From JAKFWI01 sp050246435 (GTDB lineage Bacteria > Pseudomonadota > Alphaproteobacteria > Caulobacterales > Aquidulcibacteraceae): 8,985 nt of DNA. Position 1 is the stretch's first letter, and each line of letters opens with the position of its first letter. The position numbers and the translations under genes were made by a program. Positions 1-5,803 of the stretch are shown here, piece after piece. The notes beneath the pieces are model-generated. The model was not told the origin of the DNA. It ran no database searches and saw only the letters and a list, made by a program, of their open reading frames with translations. Location of the stretch: assembly GCA_050246435.1 (NCBI GenBank), contig JBFWWB010000107.1:1-8985 (forward strand). The letters are read 5' to 3'.

Positions 1-154
1 TATTAGCTCCAGTTTCCCGGAGTTGTTCCGTACCTTGGGGCACGTTCCCACGCGTTACTCACCCGTCTGCCACTCCCCTTGCGGGGCGTTCGACTTGCAT
101 GTGTTAAGCCTGCCGCCAGCGTTCGTTCTGAGCCAGAATCAAACTCTCAGGTTG
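1..154 (-). rRNA. rrs: 16S ribosomal RNA, 5' end (partial)
   Basis: Read on the minus strand, this is the first ~154 nucleotides of bacterial 16S rRNA. It contains GAGTTTGAT, TGGCTCAG, AACGAACGCTGGCGGC and ACATGCAAGTCGAACG, then a short V1 stem and the GGGTGAGTAACGCGTGGGAA segment. The AACGAACGCTGGCGGCAGGC wording and the short V1 hairpin are typical of Alphaproteobacteria. Aligning GAGTTTG to E. coli nucleotides 9-15 puts mature nucleotide 1 near position 154. The gene runs off the left edge, so the rest of the rRNA operon is not visible. The conserved 5' segment reads GATTCTGG where most bacteria have GATCMTGG. Confidence 0.97.
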
Positions 155-219
155 AGTTGACACTAACTGACCTTCGGCCCGCCGCCCCAGGGAAACCCCA
201 AGGGACGAACCGATCTGCT

Positions 220-229
220 GGTTAAAGCG
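220..229 (-). promoter_or_regulatory. Weak boxA-like antitermination element
   Basis: On the minus strand this reads CGCTTTAACC, similar to the rRNA boxA core (GCTCTTTAAC) but two bases shorter in the middle. The position, about 70 nt before 16S, is appropriate. The match is imperfect and this is only a candidate. Confidence 0.25.
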
Positions 230-265
230 TTTGCGTATCTTGACGGAGACCGACGCACGCAAACG
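228..265. repeat. 9-bp inverted repeat in the rRNA leader
   Basis: CGTTTGCGT (228-236) and ACGCAAACG (257-265) are exact reverse complements separated by 20 bases. A related copy, ACGCAAACC, lies in direct orientation near 309-317. In the transcript the two exact arms could form a stem beside the UUCG hairpin. Confidence 0.6.
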
Positions 266-266
266 T

Positions 267-282
267 CTCAACCGAAGTTGAG
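267..282 (-). other. UUCG tetraloop hairpin in the 16S leader
   Basis: On the minus strand the RNA reads CUCAAC-UUCG-GUUGAG, a 6-bp stem with a C(UUCG)G loop, one of the most stable known tetraloops. It lies about 110 nt upstream of the 16S 5' end. It may help leader folding, rRNA processing or antitermination, but the sequence does not say which. CUCAAC recurs at the 16S 5' boundary (151-156 on the plus strand reads GTTGAG), so an alternative pairing is possible. Confidence 0.6.
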
Positions 283-495
283 CCGCTGCACTTGTCAGTC
301 TTCAGAAAACGCAAACCGTCAGTGTCGATTGCACAGGCATGACCTGTGCGACCGGCGCACCGCCGTCCGCGTTTCCCTTCTTCCAAACAACGATGTCAAA
401 GAGCCCGAAACGCCTCCGGAAGAACCCTCCCGGCGATGCTCCGTCGCGCGCTCCAAAGACCCCCGGAAGAGGCCCCGGCCCGCGCAAGAGGCGCG

Positions 496-524
496 CTTCT
501 ATGCGGCCTCGAATCGCGTGTCAA
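496..524 (-). promoter_or_regulatory. Candidate second rRNA promoter (P2)
   Basis: On the minus strand, TTGACA (519-524) is a perfect -35, followed after 17 bases by TAGAAG (496-501), a 4 of 6 match to TATAAT. The predicted start is near 489. The spacer contains GATTC (511-515), a GANTC site of the kind methylated by CcrM in many Alphaproteobacteria. With the upstream box at 651-679 this would give tandem promoters, a common rRNA arrangement. Confidence 0.5.
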
Positions 525-650
525 CGACGTTTCTTGAGGTTCCTCCCACGCGCCTGAGGAAACCATGTTTCCCGTACCGCGTGTTCGGAGCCGACGCCGG
601 CGTCCCGCGGGGCGAAAAACCACCCCGCTGCCATCCGGCGCGAACGCGGA

Positions 651-679
651 GATATAGCGAAACCGTCATCCTCGCGCAA
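651..679 (-). promoter_or_regulatory. Candidate upstream rRNA promoter (P1)
   Basis: On the minus strand, TTGCGC (674-679) and TATATC (651-656) are separated by exactly 17 bases. The extended -10 reads GCTATATC, a full match to the GCTANAWC element of the Caulobacter housekeeping-sigma consensus. The -35 matches only partly. Transcription would start near 644 and run toward 16S. The position, about 500 bases upstream of 16S and codirectional, suits an rRNA promoter. This is a pattern-based inference. Confidence 0.6.
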
Positions 680-715
680 GAGGCGAACCACCCGGCAGGG
701 CTGCCCGGCGCCGCC

Positions 716-1147
716 TCAGCGCGCCGCGATATAGGCGTGCATGGCGGCGGATTCCTCCTCCACTTCAGCGATCTTGTGCTTCACCAGATCCCCGATCGAA
801 ACCACGCCCATCAGCTGGCCGCGGCCCATCACCGGCAGGTGGCGCACGCGCCGCTCCGTCATCCGGGCGAGCCCGTCGTCGACGGTTTCGTTCGGGTCGG
901 CGGTGATCACGCCGCGGCTCATCGCCGAGGCCGCGGTGCGGGTCAGCGCGGCCGCCCCGCGCCCGGCGATTTCGCGGATGATGTCGCGTTCGGAGAGCAC
1001 GCCGACCGGCGCTCCCGCCTCATCGACGACGACCAGCGCGCCGACGCGCCGCGCGCCCAATTCGCGCGAGGCTTCTTCCAGCGTCGCTTCACTAGACAGC
1101 GTATAAACTTTGTCGCCTTTGTCCTTAAGGATATGGACGATCAGCAT
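716..1147 (-). CDS. Two-CBS-domain protein
   Basis: A 143-residue protein made almost entirely of a tandem CBS (Bateman) module. CBS1 spans about residues 9-66 and contains VGVLSERDI (S52, R54, D55). CBS2 spans about 75-132 and contains the matching MGVVSIGDL with D120. Such modules usually bind adenine nucleotides (AMP, ATP, SAM) and act as cytosolic energy or ligand sensors. No catalytic domain is attached, so the partner is unknown. I chose the ATG at 1145-1147 because GGGAGG (1153-1158 on the opposite strand) lies 5 bases before it and the family starts here; an open frame extending further upstream is spurious. It is divergent from the DUF2157 gene (105-base gap) and lies upstream of, and codirectional with, the rRNA operon. 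The domain call is firm; the physiological role is unknown. Confidence 0.93.
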   Translation of the reverse strand: MLIVHILKDKGDKVYTLSSEATLEEASRELGARRVGALVVVDEAGAPVGVLSERDIIREIAGRGAAALTRTAASAMSRGVITADPNETVDDGLARMTERRVRHLPVMGRGQLMGVVSIGDLVKHKIAEVEEESAAMHAYIAAR

Positions 1148-1252
1148 CGTTTCCTCCCTGCCGTTTTGGGCCGGACTTTGCGAAACGATGCGCCTCGCAT
1201 CCGCGCCCGGCAAGGCGAAACGGCTGTGTGGCGCAAAGGCGGAGCATAACGC

Positions 1253-2413
1253 GTGCGTGACGGCGCCTATCTGAAGCGGCTGGAGGCCGATCTCGCGCGC
1301 TGGCGGGAGGCCGCGCTGATCACGGATGAACAATCGGCGGCTCTCGAAGCGCACGCGCGCGCACGCGCAGCGGCTCCCGCGCGCAGCATGGTGAACGTGT
1401 TTTCGGTGCTGGGCGCAGTGCTTTTCGGCTTGGGCGTGATCACCTTCATCGGCGCCAATTGGGGCTTGCTGGCGAAGGCGCTGCGCATGCTTGCGGTGCT
1501 GGCTTTGCTGTGGCTTTCGTTCGCCGCGGCGACTTGGGCGCGCGAACGCGGCGCGCGCGGGCAAAGCGAGGCGTATGCGCTAATCGGCGCGCTGGCGATC
1601 GGGGCGGCGATCGGCCTCGTCGGTCAGACCTATCACATCGCCGGCACGGCGGCGGGTCTGTTCGCGCTTTGGAGCGTTTTCACGTTCGCGGCGGCGATCG
1701 TGTATTCTTCGCGCGTGGTGCTGATCCTCTCCGTGATCCTCGCATTTTGCTACTTCGTGTTCGCGCGGGGCGATCATTTCTTCTTCGATCACGGCCCTTC
1801 CGAACGCGCGAGCCTGGCGCTGTTCGGGCTGCCCTATCTGCCGCTTTGGTTCGCGGGGGCGTTTCTTGGCCGGCGCTGGGATAGCGGCGCCGCGATGCAT
1901 TTTTCCGGCGTCGCCGCGATGGCGTGGCTGTTCGCGCTATTGGCCGACAGCATCTGGCTCGACCGCGCGCGCGATTGGATCACCGCGGGCCTGCTCATCG
2001 CCGCATCCGGCGCGGCGATCGGAGCGGCCGGTGAAGTGTTCCGCGCGCGCAGCGGCGACCGCGCCGGCGCCATCGCGTTGGCCTGGGGCGCCGCGATCTT
2101 CACGTTGGGCGCGCTGATGACGCAATTCGCCGTGTGGGATCAAAACGACATCACGCTCAAGATGGCGTGCGCGGCCGTGCTGCTTGCGGTTTGCGTGTGG
2201 GCGATCGGCTGGGGCGACGCGACCGGGCGCAAGGCGGTGCGCGCGCTCGCCGTCGCGCTCTTCGCGTTCGAGTGTTTCTACGTTTACGCGGCGCTCTTTG
2301 GCGGATTGATGAACACTGCGCTCTTTCTGCTCGGCGGCGGCGTGGTTCTGATGGGCATGGCGTTCGCGCTGCGCCAGCTCACCCGCAAACCCGCATCGCC
2401 GGCGGCGCCGTGA
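1253..2413 (+). CDS. DUF2157 multi-pass membrane protein
   Basis: A 386-residue protein with a soluble N-terminal helical domain (about 1-45, with W17 and the LITDEQ segment typical of DUF2157) followed by roughly ten hydrophobic segments from residue 48 to the C-terminus. Family-like motifs are GANW (67-70) at the end of the first membrane segment and GQTYHI (124-129) after a glycine/alanine-rich helix. It should sit in the inner membrane; its biochemical role is not established. The GTG start at 1253 is preceded by GGCGGAG (1238-1244) 8 bases upstream. Its TGA stop overlaps the GTG of the next gene (GTGA), indicating translational coupling. DUF2157 and GDYXXLXY proteins are commonly found as neighbours or fusions, so the two probably work together. 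Confidence 0.92.
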   Translation: MRDGAYLKRLEADLARWREAALITDEQSAALEAHARARAAAPARSMVNVFSVLGAVLFGLGVITFIGANWGLLAKALRMLAVLALLWLSFAAATWARERGARGQSEAYALIGALAIGAAIGLVGQTYHIAGTAAGLFALWSVFTFAAAIVYSSRVVLILSVILAFCYFVFARGDHFFFDHGPSERASLALFGLPYLPLWFAGAFLGRRWDSGAAMHFSGVAAMAWLFALLADSIWLDRARDWITAGLLIAASGAAIGAAGEVFRARSGDRAGAIALAWGAAIFTLGALMTQFAVWDQNDITLKMACAAVLLAVCVWAIGWGDATGRKAVRALAVALFAFECFYVYAALFGGLMNTALFLLGGGVVLMGMAFALRQLTRKPASPAAP

Positions 2414-3033
2414 ACGCCGTTGTCCATAAAGCTTTAGCGCGCTGGCGCGCCACAACCGTGCGCGCGCGGACGATCGCCTTCCTCGGCGTGCTGACGGCGG
2501 CGCTGATCGGCATGGCCGCGTGCGAGCATATTGCGCGGCGCACCGGCGCGGAAATCGTGCTGCGCACCCGTCCTGTCGATCCGCGCGATATCGTGCGCGG
2601 CGCCTATGTGCAGCTCGATTACGAGATCGAACGCGTGCATCTGCCCGATCTGCCCACCGCCGCCGATCCCTCCGATTGGCGCCCGGAGGACACACTCTGG
2701 CTCACCCTGCGCCCGAGCGGCGCGGTGTGGATTCCCGTCGCGATTTCCGCGCAAAGGCCGGCGCTGACGTCTGGCGCGGCCACGCTGCGCGCACGCTATA
2801 TCCGCCGCGAGGATTATGCCGCCGAGACGCCGGCAGGAAAGAACATGCCGGTGGACATCCTGCTCGATATCGGGGCCGATCATTATTACGCCGCCGAAGA
2901 TGAAGCGAAGAAGCTCGAGGCGCGCGCCCGGCGCGATCCGATCGACGTGGTGCTTGCGCTCGACCGCGGCGGCAAGCCGGTGATCAAGGGCTTGATCGTC
3001 GACGGCGTGCGGAAGGACGAAACGTTGTTTTAA
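2410..3033 (+). CDS. GDYXXLXY-domain membrane-anchored protein
   Basis: A 207-residue protein with a positively charged N-terminus, one membrane segment at about 21-42 and a mostly extracytoplasmic remainder. The signature appears as RGAYVQLDY (residues 63-71): G64, Y66, L69 and Y71 are kept, but the second position is Ala instead of Asp. The GTG at 2410 overlaps the upstream stop (GTGA), which fixes the start and indicates coupling to the DUF2157 gene. The family has no proven function. The anchor-plus-domain layout suggests an accessory subunit of the DUF2157 membrane protein (inference). The TAA stop (3031-3033) overlaps the rhomboid stop (3030-3032) on the other strand, leaving no room for a separate terminator. 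The Ala substitution may be natural family variation. Confidence 0.88.
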   Translation: MNAVVHKALARWRATTVRARTIAFLGVLTAALIGMAACEHIARRTGAEIVLRTRPVDPRDIVRGAYVQLDYEIERVHLPDLPTAADPSDWRPEDTLWLTLRPSGAVWIPVAISAQRPALTSGAATLRARYIRREDYAAETPAGKNMPVDILLDIGADHYYAAEDEAKKLEARARRDPIDVVLALDRGGKPVIKGLIVDGVRKDETLF

Positions 3034-3683
3034 ACGTCTGCGTCGGCCTTGGCGAAACGCGGCGCCAGAAATGGAAACGCCACCGCACCGGCCACGAAGC
3101 CGCCCAGATGCGCCTCCCATGCGATCGGCAACACGCCCAGCATGCGCGCGACGAACGCCAACCCGACATTGACCGCGAGAAACGCAAAGCCCGTCTGCAA
3201 CACCCATTTATCGCGCAGCGAGGCGCGCCAATCCCAGCGCGCGCCCATCAGATACGCCGCGAACAGCCCGCACACCGCGCCTGAGGCGCCCACCGCACCA
3301 ACGCCCGATCCGCGGTTGATCGCGATGTAGCAGGCGGCCGATCCCGCTGCGCTCAAGAAGAAGAGCGCCAGGAAACGCCATGTCTGCCCGCCCGCCGCGC
3401 CCAACCTGCGCGCCACCGCGCCCGAAACGGCGAAGAACAGCGCCATGTTGAACCCCAGATGGATCCAGTTCGCATGCAAGAACACATGGCCGAAGATCGC
3501 CGCGAGATTGGCGAGCGATACGCCCTCTTCGTAGCGGATCGGGATGACGGCCAGTGCATCGGCGAACTGGATTTTGACGTCTTCCGGCGCAGCCCAGCGC
3601 GCCACGTGCGCGGCAACGATCAGTCCGCCGAGCCACGTCGCCGCCGGCGGCTGCGCGTTGAAGAACCGTTCGCGCCCGGCCAT
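3030..3683 (-). CDS. Rhomboid family intramembrane serine protease
   Basis: A 217-residue polytopic inner-membrane protein with rhomboid hallmarks: HLGFN (H75 to N79) in the HxxxN position, GASG (G132-G135) with nucleophile S134, and H192 in AHLGG as the catalytic partner. Six hydrophobic segments are visible, consistent with the basic bacterial rhomboid core. It would cleave transmembrane helices of client proteins near the membrane surface; no substrate can be inferred. The ATG at 3681-3683 has AAGGGG (3690-3695 on the opposite strand) 6 bases before it; the open frame extends 75 codons further upstream, but that part is low-complexity and unlike rhomboids. The gene converges on the GDYXXLXY gene and is divergent from the PAS_5 gene. 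Catalytic residues are intact, so an active protease is expected. Confidence 0.95.
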   Translation of the reverse strand: MAGRERFFNAQPPAATWLGGLIVAAHVARWAAPEDVKIQFADALAVIPIRYEEGVSLANLAAIFGHVFLHANWIHLGFNMALFFAVSGAVARRLGAAGGQTWRFLALFFLSAAGSAACYIAINRGSGVGAVGASGAVCGLFAAYLMGARWDWRASLRDKWVLQTGFAFLAVNVGLAFVARMLGVLPIAWEAHLGGFVAGAVAFPFLAPRFAKADADV

Positions 3684-3755
3684 CGCCCGCCCCTTGGTGA
3701 ATCCCGCCGTCCTGAGCTGCGCCGTCTTCGGGGCGTTTGAAGCGTGAAGCAAGTC

Positions 3756-3778
3756 CGCCGGCGCGCAACGCCGGCGCG
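3756..3778. repeat. Direct repeat / GC hairpin between rhomboid and PAS_5 genes
   Basis: CGCCGGCGCG occurs twice (3756-3765 and 3769-3778) with a 3-base gap. The palindromic cores also allow a 7-bp stem (3757-3763 with 3769-3775) around a CGCAA loop. No T-run follows on either strand, so it is not an intrinsic terminator. It sits in the roughly 200-base divergent gap and could affect either 5' UTR. No other signal stands out in this gap. Confidence 0.5.
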
Positions 3779-3886
3779 ATCCGCCCGCCAGAGGCGAAAA
3801 AGGGCCCGATCTCATACACGCCGCCGCGGCACGCGACGTGCTCAAACCTTGGGCGGAAAACCTTGCGCCTTTCGCGGACCTCGAAC

Positions 3887-4423
3887 GTGAACCTTCTGGA
3901 CGAACCATTTCATCCCGATACGCGCGCGCTGCTGGAGTACGGCCGCGCGATGGCGGCAGGGCGCACGCCGGCGACGATCAAGACCGCCGACCGGCTGGCC
4001 GACCGGTTGTTCGTGATCGACGGGCTGGGCGACGGCCGCGCCAATTTCCTGACGTTCGGGGCCGATCTGGTCACCCTGTTCCAGCGCGATCTGCGTCGCA
4101 GCGACCTGCTCTCGCTGTTTCTGCCGCCCGATCAGGCGATGCTGCGCAGCTTCCTCGCCGCCGTCACGGCCGCCAACGAGCCCGGCGTGGTTTGCGTCAT
4201 GGGCGAAACCGCCTGCGACCGGCGCCTGGGTCTGGAGCTGCTGACGACGCCGCTGGCGCGGGGCGTGCTGCCTGGCGAGCGCCTGCTGGGCATGCTGCAG
4301 CCGCTAGGCGGCGAAAGCGCGCTCGAAGGCCGCGGGCTCACGCGGCTGCGCGTATCCTCCATCTTCCCGCCGCGCACGCCGCTGCCGCGCAAGCCGTTGC
4401 GGCTGGTGGTTTCCAATCCCTGA
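3887..4423 (+). CDS. PAS_5 family PAS-domain protein
   Basis: A 178-residue cytosolic protein with one PAS-like domain over about residues 30-165. It matches the small alphaproteobacterial PAS_5 pattern: an N-terminal helix with HPDTRALLEYGRAM, a hydrophobic strand LFVIDGL, a central NFLTFGADLVTLFQRDLR segment, a long helix around LRSFLAAV and a final strand GERLLGMLQPL. No kinase, GGDEF or other output domain is present, so it may be a stand-alone sensor or adaptor; ligand unknown. The GTG at 3887 is chosen because the family homology begins just after it; the upstream GCGGA is a weak ribosome site, and a TTG about 21 bases earlier in the same frame is possible. The PilZ gene follows in the same direction after about 70 bases, suggesting a shared signalling locus. 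Confidence 0.82.
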   Translation: MNLLDEPFHPDTRALLEYGRAMAAGRTPATIKTADRLADRLFVIDGLGDGRANFLTFGADLVTLFQRDLRRSDLLSLFLPPDQAMLRSFLAAVTAANEPGVVCVMGETACDRRLGLELLTTPLARGVLPGERLLGMLQPLGGESALEGRGLTRLRVSSIFPPRTPLPRKPLRLVVSNP

Positions 4424-4439
4424 ACTTTCGCGGCCCGCG

Positions 4440-4454
4440 TTAAGCCATTCTTGA
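4440..4454 (+). promoter_or_regulatory. Candidate CtrA box upstream of the PilZ gene
   Basis: TTAA-N7-TTGA, one mismatch from the CtrA consensus TTAA-N7-TTAA, including the CCAT segment often seen inside such boxes. It lies 40 bases upstream of the PilZ start, where a box could overlap a promoter. CtrA is the cell-cycle and motility regulator of many Alphaproteobacteria. The motif is short, so a chance match is possible. Confidence 0.35.
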
Positions 4455-4484
4455 TGAATGTGGCGGAGCATGCCCGGCACAGTT

Positions 4485-4488
4485 GGAG
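4485..4488 (+). promoter_or_regulatory. Ribosome binding site selecting the PilZ TTG start
   Basis: GGAG is followed after 6 bases by TTG at 4495. The other in-frame TTG, at 4483, lacks a ribosome site at a usual distance, and nearby ATG codons (4454, 4458, 4470) are out of frame. This favours a TTG start at 4495. Confidence 0.5.
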
Positions 4489-4494
4489 CACCCC

Positions 4495-5085
4495 TTGGCC
4501 GCCGCACCTGTCCGCGCCGCAAAGCTTGCGATCGCCGCCGACAGGCGCCGCCATTATCGCGTCGACCTCGCCCTCGCCGGTCGGCTGCTCGACAGCGACG
4601 GACGCGAATATGATTGCCGCACGCGCGATATTTCCGCCGGCGGCGCCTGCCTGGCGGCGAGTGCGATGCCTGCCAAAGGCGACGGCGTTCTCGTCTACCT
4701 GGAGAATCTTGGCCGCCTTTCAGGCGAAGTCGCCCGCATTGACGGCGATGGCCAATTCGCCGTGATCTTTCAAAGCTCGCTGCACAAACGCGAGAAGATC
4801 ATCGAGCAACTCACCTGGCTCTGGAACAAGACGCTATTCGCCAACGAGGACGCCCGCCGATACACGCGGTACGAGAGTTCGGGCGGCATTACGATCAATC
4901 TTGAGGACGGCGGCTCGCTGCATTGCGAGGTGCGCGATTTTTCGATGGTCGGCTGCTCGCTCAAGACCGCCTTCACCCGCCCGCCGCTGGGCGCTTGGGT
5001 GCGCGTCGGCCAATCCTACGGGCGCGTCGCGCGCTATCTGGAGGACGGCTTCGCCGTAGATTTCGAAGCGCGCCGGAAAGATTAA
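4495..5085 (+). CDS. Tandem PilZ-domain protein (probable c-di-GMP receptor)
   Basis: A 196-residue protein with two PilZ-like units. The first has the RxxxR element (R18 to R22, RHYRV) and DISAGG (D45, S47, G50), the canonical c-di-GMP binding pair. The second, after a helical linker around residues 95-115, has RRYTRY (R121 to R125) and DFSMVG (D148, S150, G153), which also keeps the key positions. Both units could therefore bind c-di-GMP. Such proteins often control motility, surface attachment or polysaccharide synthesis by contacting partners; none is visible here. No signal peptide or membrane segment is evident, so it should be cytosolic. The start is a TTG at 4495, or 4483 for a protein 4 residues longer. 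A possible CtrA box precedes it. The PAS_5 gene lies upstream in the same direction. Confidence 0.88.
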   Translation: MAAAPVRAAKLAIAADRRRHYRVDLALAGRLLDSDGREYDCRTRDISAGGACLAASAMPAKGDGVLVYLENLGRLSGEVARIDGDGQFAVIFQSSLHKREKIIEQLTWLWNKTLFANEDARRYTRYESSGGITINLEDGGSLHCEVRDFSMVGCSLKTAFTRPPLGAWVRVGQSYGRVARYLEDGFAVDFEARRKD

Positions 5086-5198
5086 CGCGCACATGTCCCA
5101 AAGCGCGCCAGCCGCGCGGCGTTTTCCCGAATTAGGCTAGCGCGAACGCCGCGCATGGCGGCGCCCTTCTTGCTCCTCTCCTTGGCGTACGCCCCTGC

Positions 5199-5214
5199 GC
5201 CCGCTCGTGCGGGC
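5199..5214 (+). other. GC hairpin just before the GYF_2 gene
   Basis: GCCCGC-TCGT-GCGGGC forms a 6-bp perfect stem with a 4-base loop. It ends 7 bases before the GAGGAG ribosome site of the following gene. It has no U-tract, so any effect would be on translation or mRNA stability. A second 6-bp hairpin lies at 5147-5163 in the same gap; otherwise the 150 bases between the PilZ and GYF_2 genes show nothing clear. Confidence 0.4.
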
Positions 5215-5236
5215 CGGGCGCGAGGAGACTACGCCC

Positions 5237-5788
5237 ATGGCGCTCGACGCCGCATCCGAGACCTGGTGGGTCAACACCAATCAAAAGGTGTACGGCCCCT
5301 ACACGCGCCAGCAGATGGCCCGGTTTCTCGCCGAAGGCCGCGTGACGCAAAACACGCTCGTTTCGCTCAAGGCGGACGGCGACTGGTCCGAGGCGCGCTA
5401 CTGCCGCGCGTTCCGCGGCATGCTGCACGAAGACCGCACGACCTTCCGCACAGCCGAACGCGCGAGCGCGAGCGCCGGTGCGCCGCACGACGTCGCCAAC
5501 GTGCTGGTCTATGCGGAATTCCTCTCCGGCGGCCGGCGCAAGTTCGAATACGAATTGCACCAATTGGGCGCCGCCGCCGAGATCACCCCGACGCTATGGC
5601 TGGTGCGCACGCGCAAGACCGCCGGCGCGCTGCGCAACACGCTGTCGCAGATGCTCGAGCGCGGCGACAAGATGTTCGTGCTCGACGCCACGCGCGACCG
5701 GCTGGCCTGGTTCAATCTGGGCCCGGAAACCGATGTGCGCCTGCGCGAGGTGTGGAACGCGCCGATCGGCGAGCACGCCCCGGCCTGA
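5237..5788 (+). CDS. GYF_2 domain protein with Cas2/SinR-like C-terminal half
   Basis: A 183-residue soluble protein. Residues about 9-56 form a GYF_2-type domain: WW at 10-11, the YGPY motif at 19-22, a helix QQMARFLAEG and a closing DGDW (47-50). GYF domains usually bind proline-rich or other peptides. After a linker (about 65-85), residues 89-173 show a strand-helix-strand-strand-helix-strand pattern: VLVYAEFL, a helix to LHQLGA, PTLWLVRT, a helix LRNTLSQML, then DKMFVLDA and LAWFNL. This resembles Cas2/SinR-like ferredoxin folds, including the W-L-V-R strand and the D-K-x-F-V-L strand. The acidic residue that Cas2 nucleases carry after strand 1 is absent, so nuclease activity is doubtful. 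The ATG at 5237 follows GAGGAG (5222-5227) by 9 bases. The gene call is firm, the GYF_2 part likely, the Cas2-like part an inference by eye. Confidence 0.8.
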   Translation: MALDAASETWWVNTNQKVYGPYTRQQMARFLAEGRVTQNTLVSLKADGDWSEARYCRAFRGMLHEDRTTFRTAERASASAGAPHDVANVLVYAEFLSGGRRKFEYELHQLGAAAEITPTLWLVRTRKTAGALRNTLSQMLERGDKMFVLDATRDRLAWFNLGPETDVRLREVWNAPIGEHAPA

Positions 5789-5803
5789 TCCGCCCCGCGC
5801 GGC

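Larger units (their letters stand above)
155..715 (-). other. rRNA operon leader and promoter region (no protein gene)
   Basis: This 560-base stretch between the CBS-domain gene and 16S rRNA holds no credible coding gene. It reads as the 16S upstream region: two candidate minus-strand promoters (near 651-679 and 496-524), then a leader of roughly 330-490 nt depending on the promoter used. The leader has an inverted repeat (228-236 with 257-265), a UUCG hairpin (267-282) and a weak boxA-like element (220-229). A mismatched hairpin just below the CBS stop (about 692-709) lacks a U-tract, so I do not call it a terminator. An open plus-strand frame here is antisense to the leader and the CBS gene and resembles no protein I know. 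Confidence 0.8.

Noticed and set aside
278..1249. A long open plus-strand frame across the rRNA leader and the CBS gene
   Set aside because: It is antisense to the CBS gene for most of its length, is rich in Arg/His/Pro, and starts in the rRNA leader. High G+C content makes such open frames common.
1937..3207. Open minus-strand frames opposite the DUF2157 and GDYXXLXY genes
   Set aside because: They mirror real coding frames, have skewed Arg/Ala composition and lack recognisable domains.
5106..5128. A terminator for the PilZ gene at the GCCGCGCGGC palindrome followed by GTTTT
   Set aside because: The palindrome has no room for a loop and the T-run is only four bases, so the hairpin would be weak.
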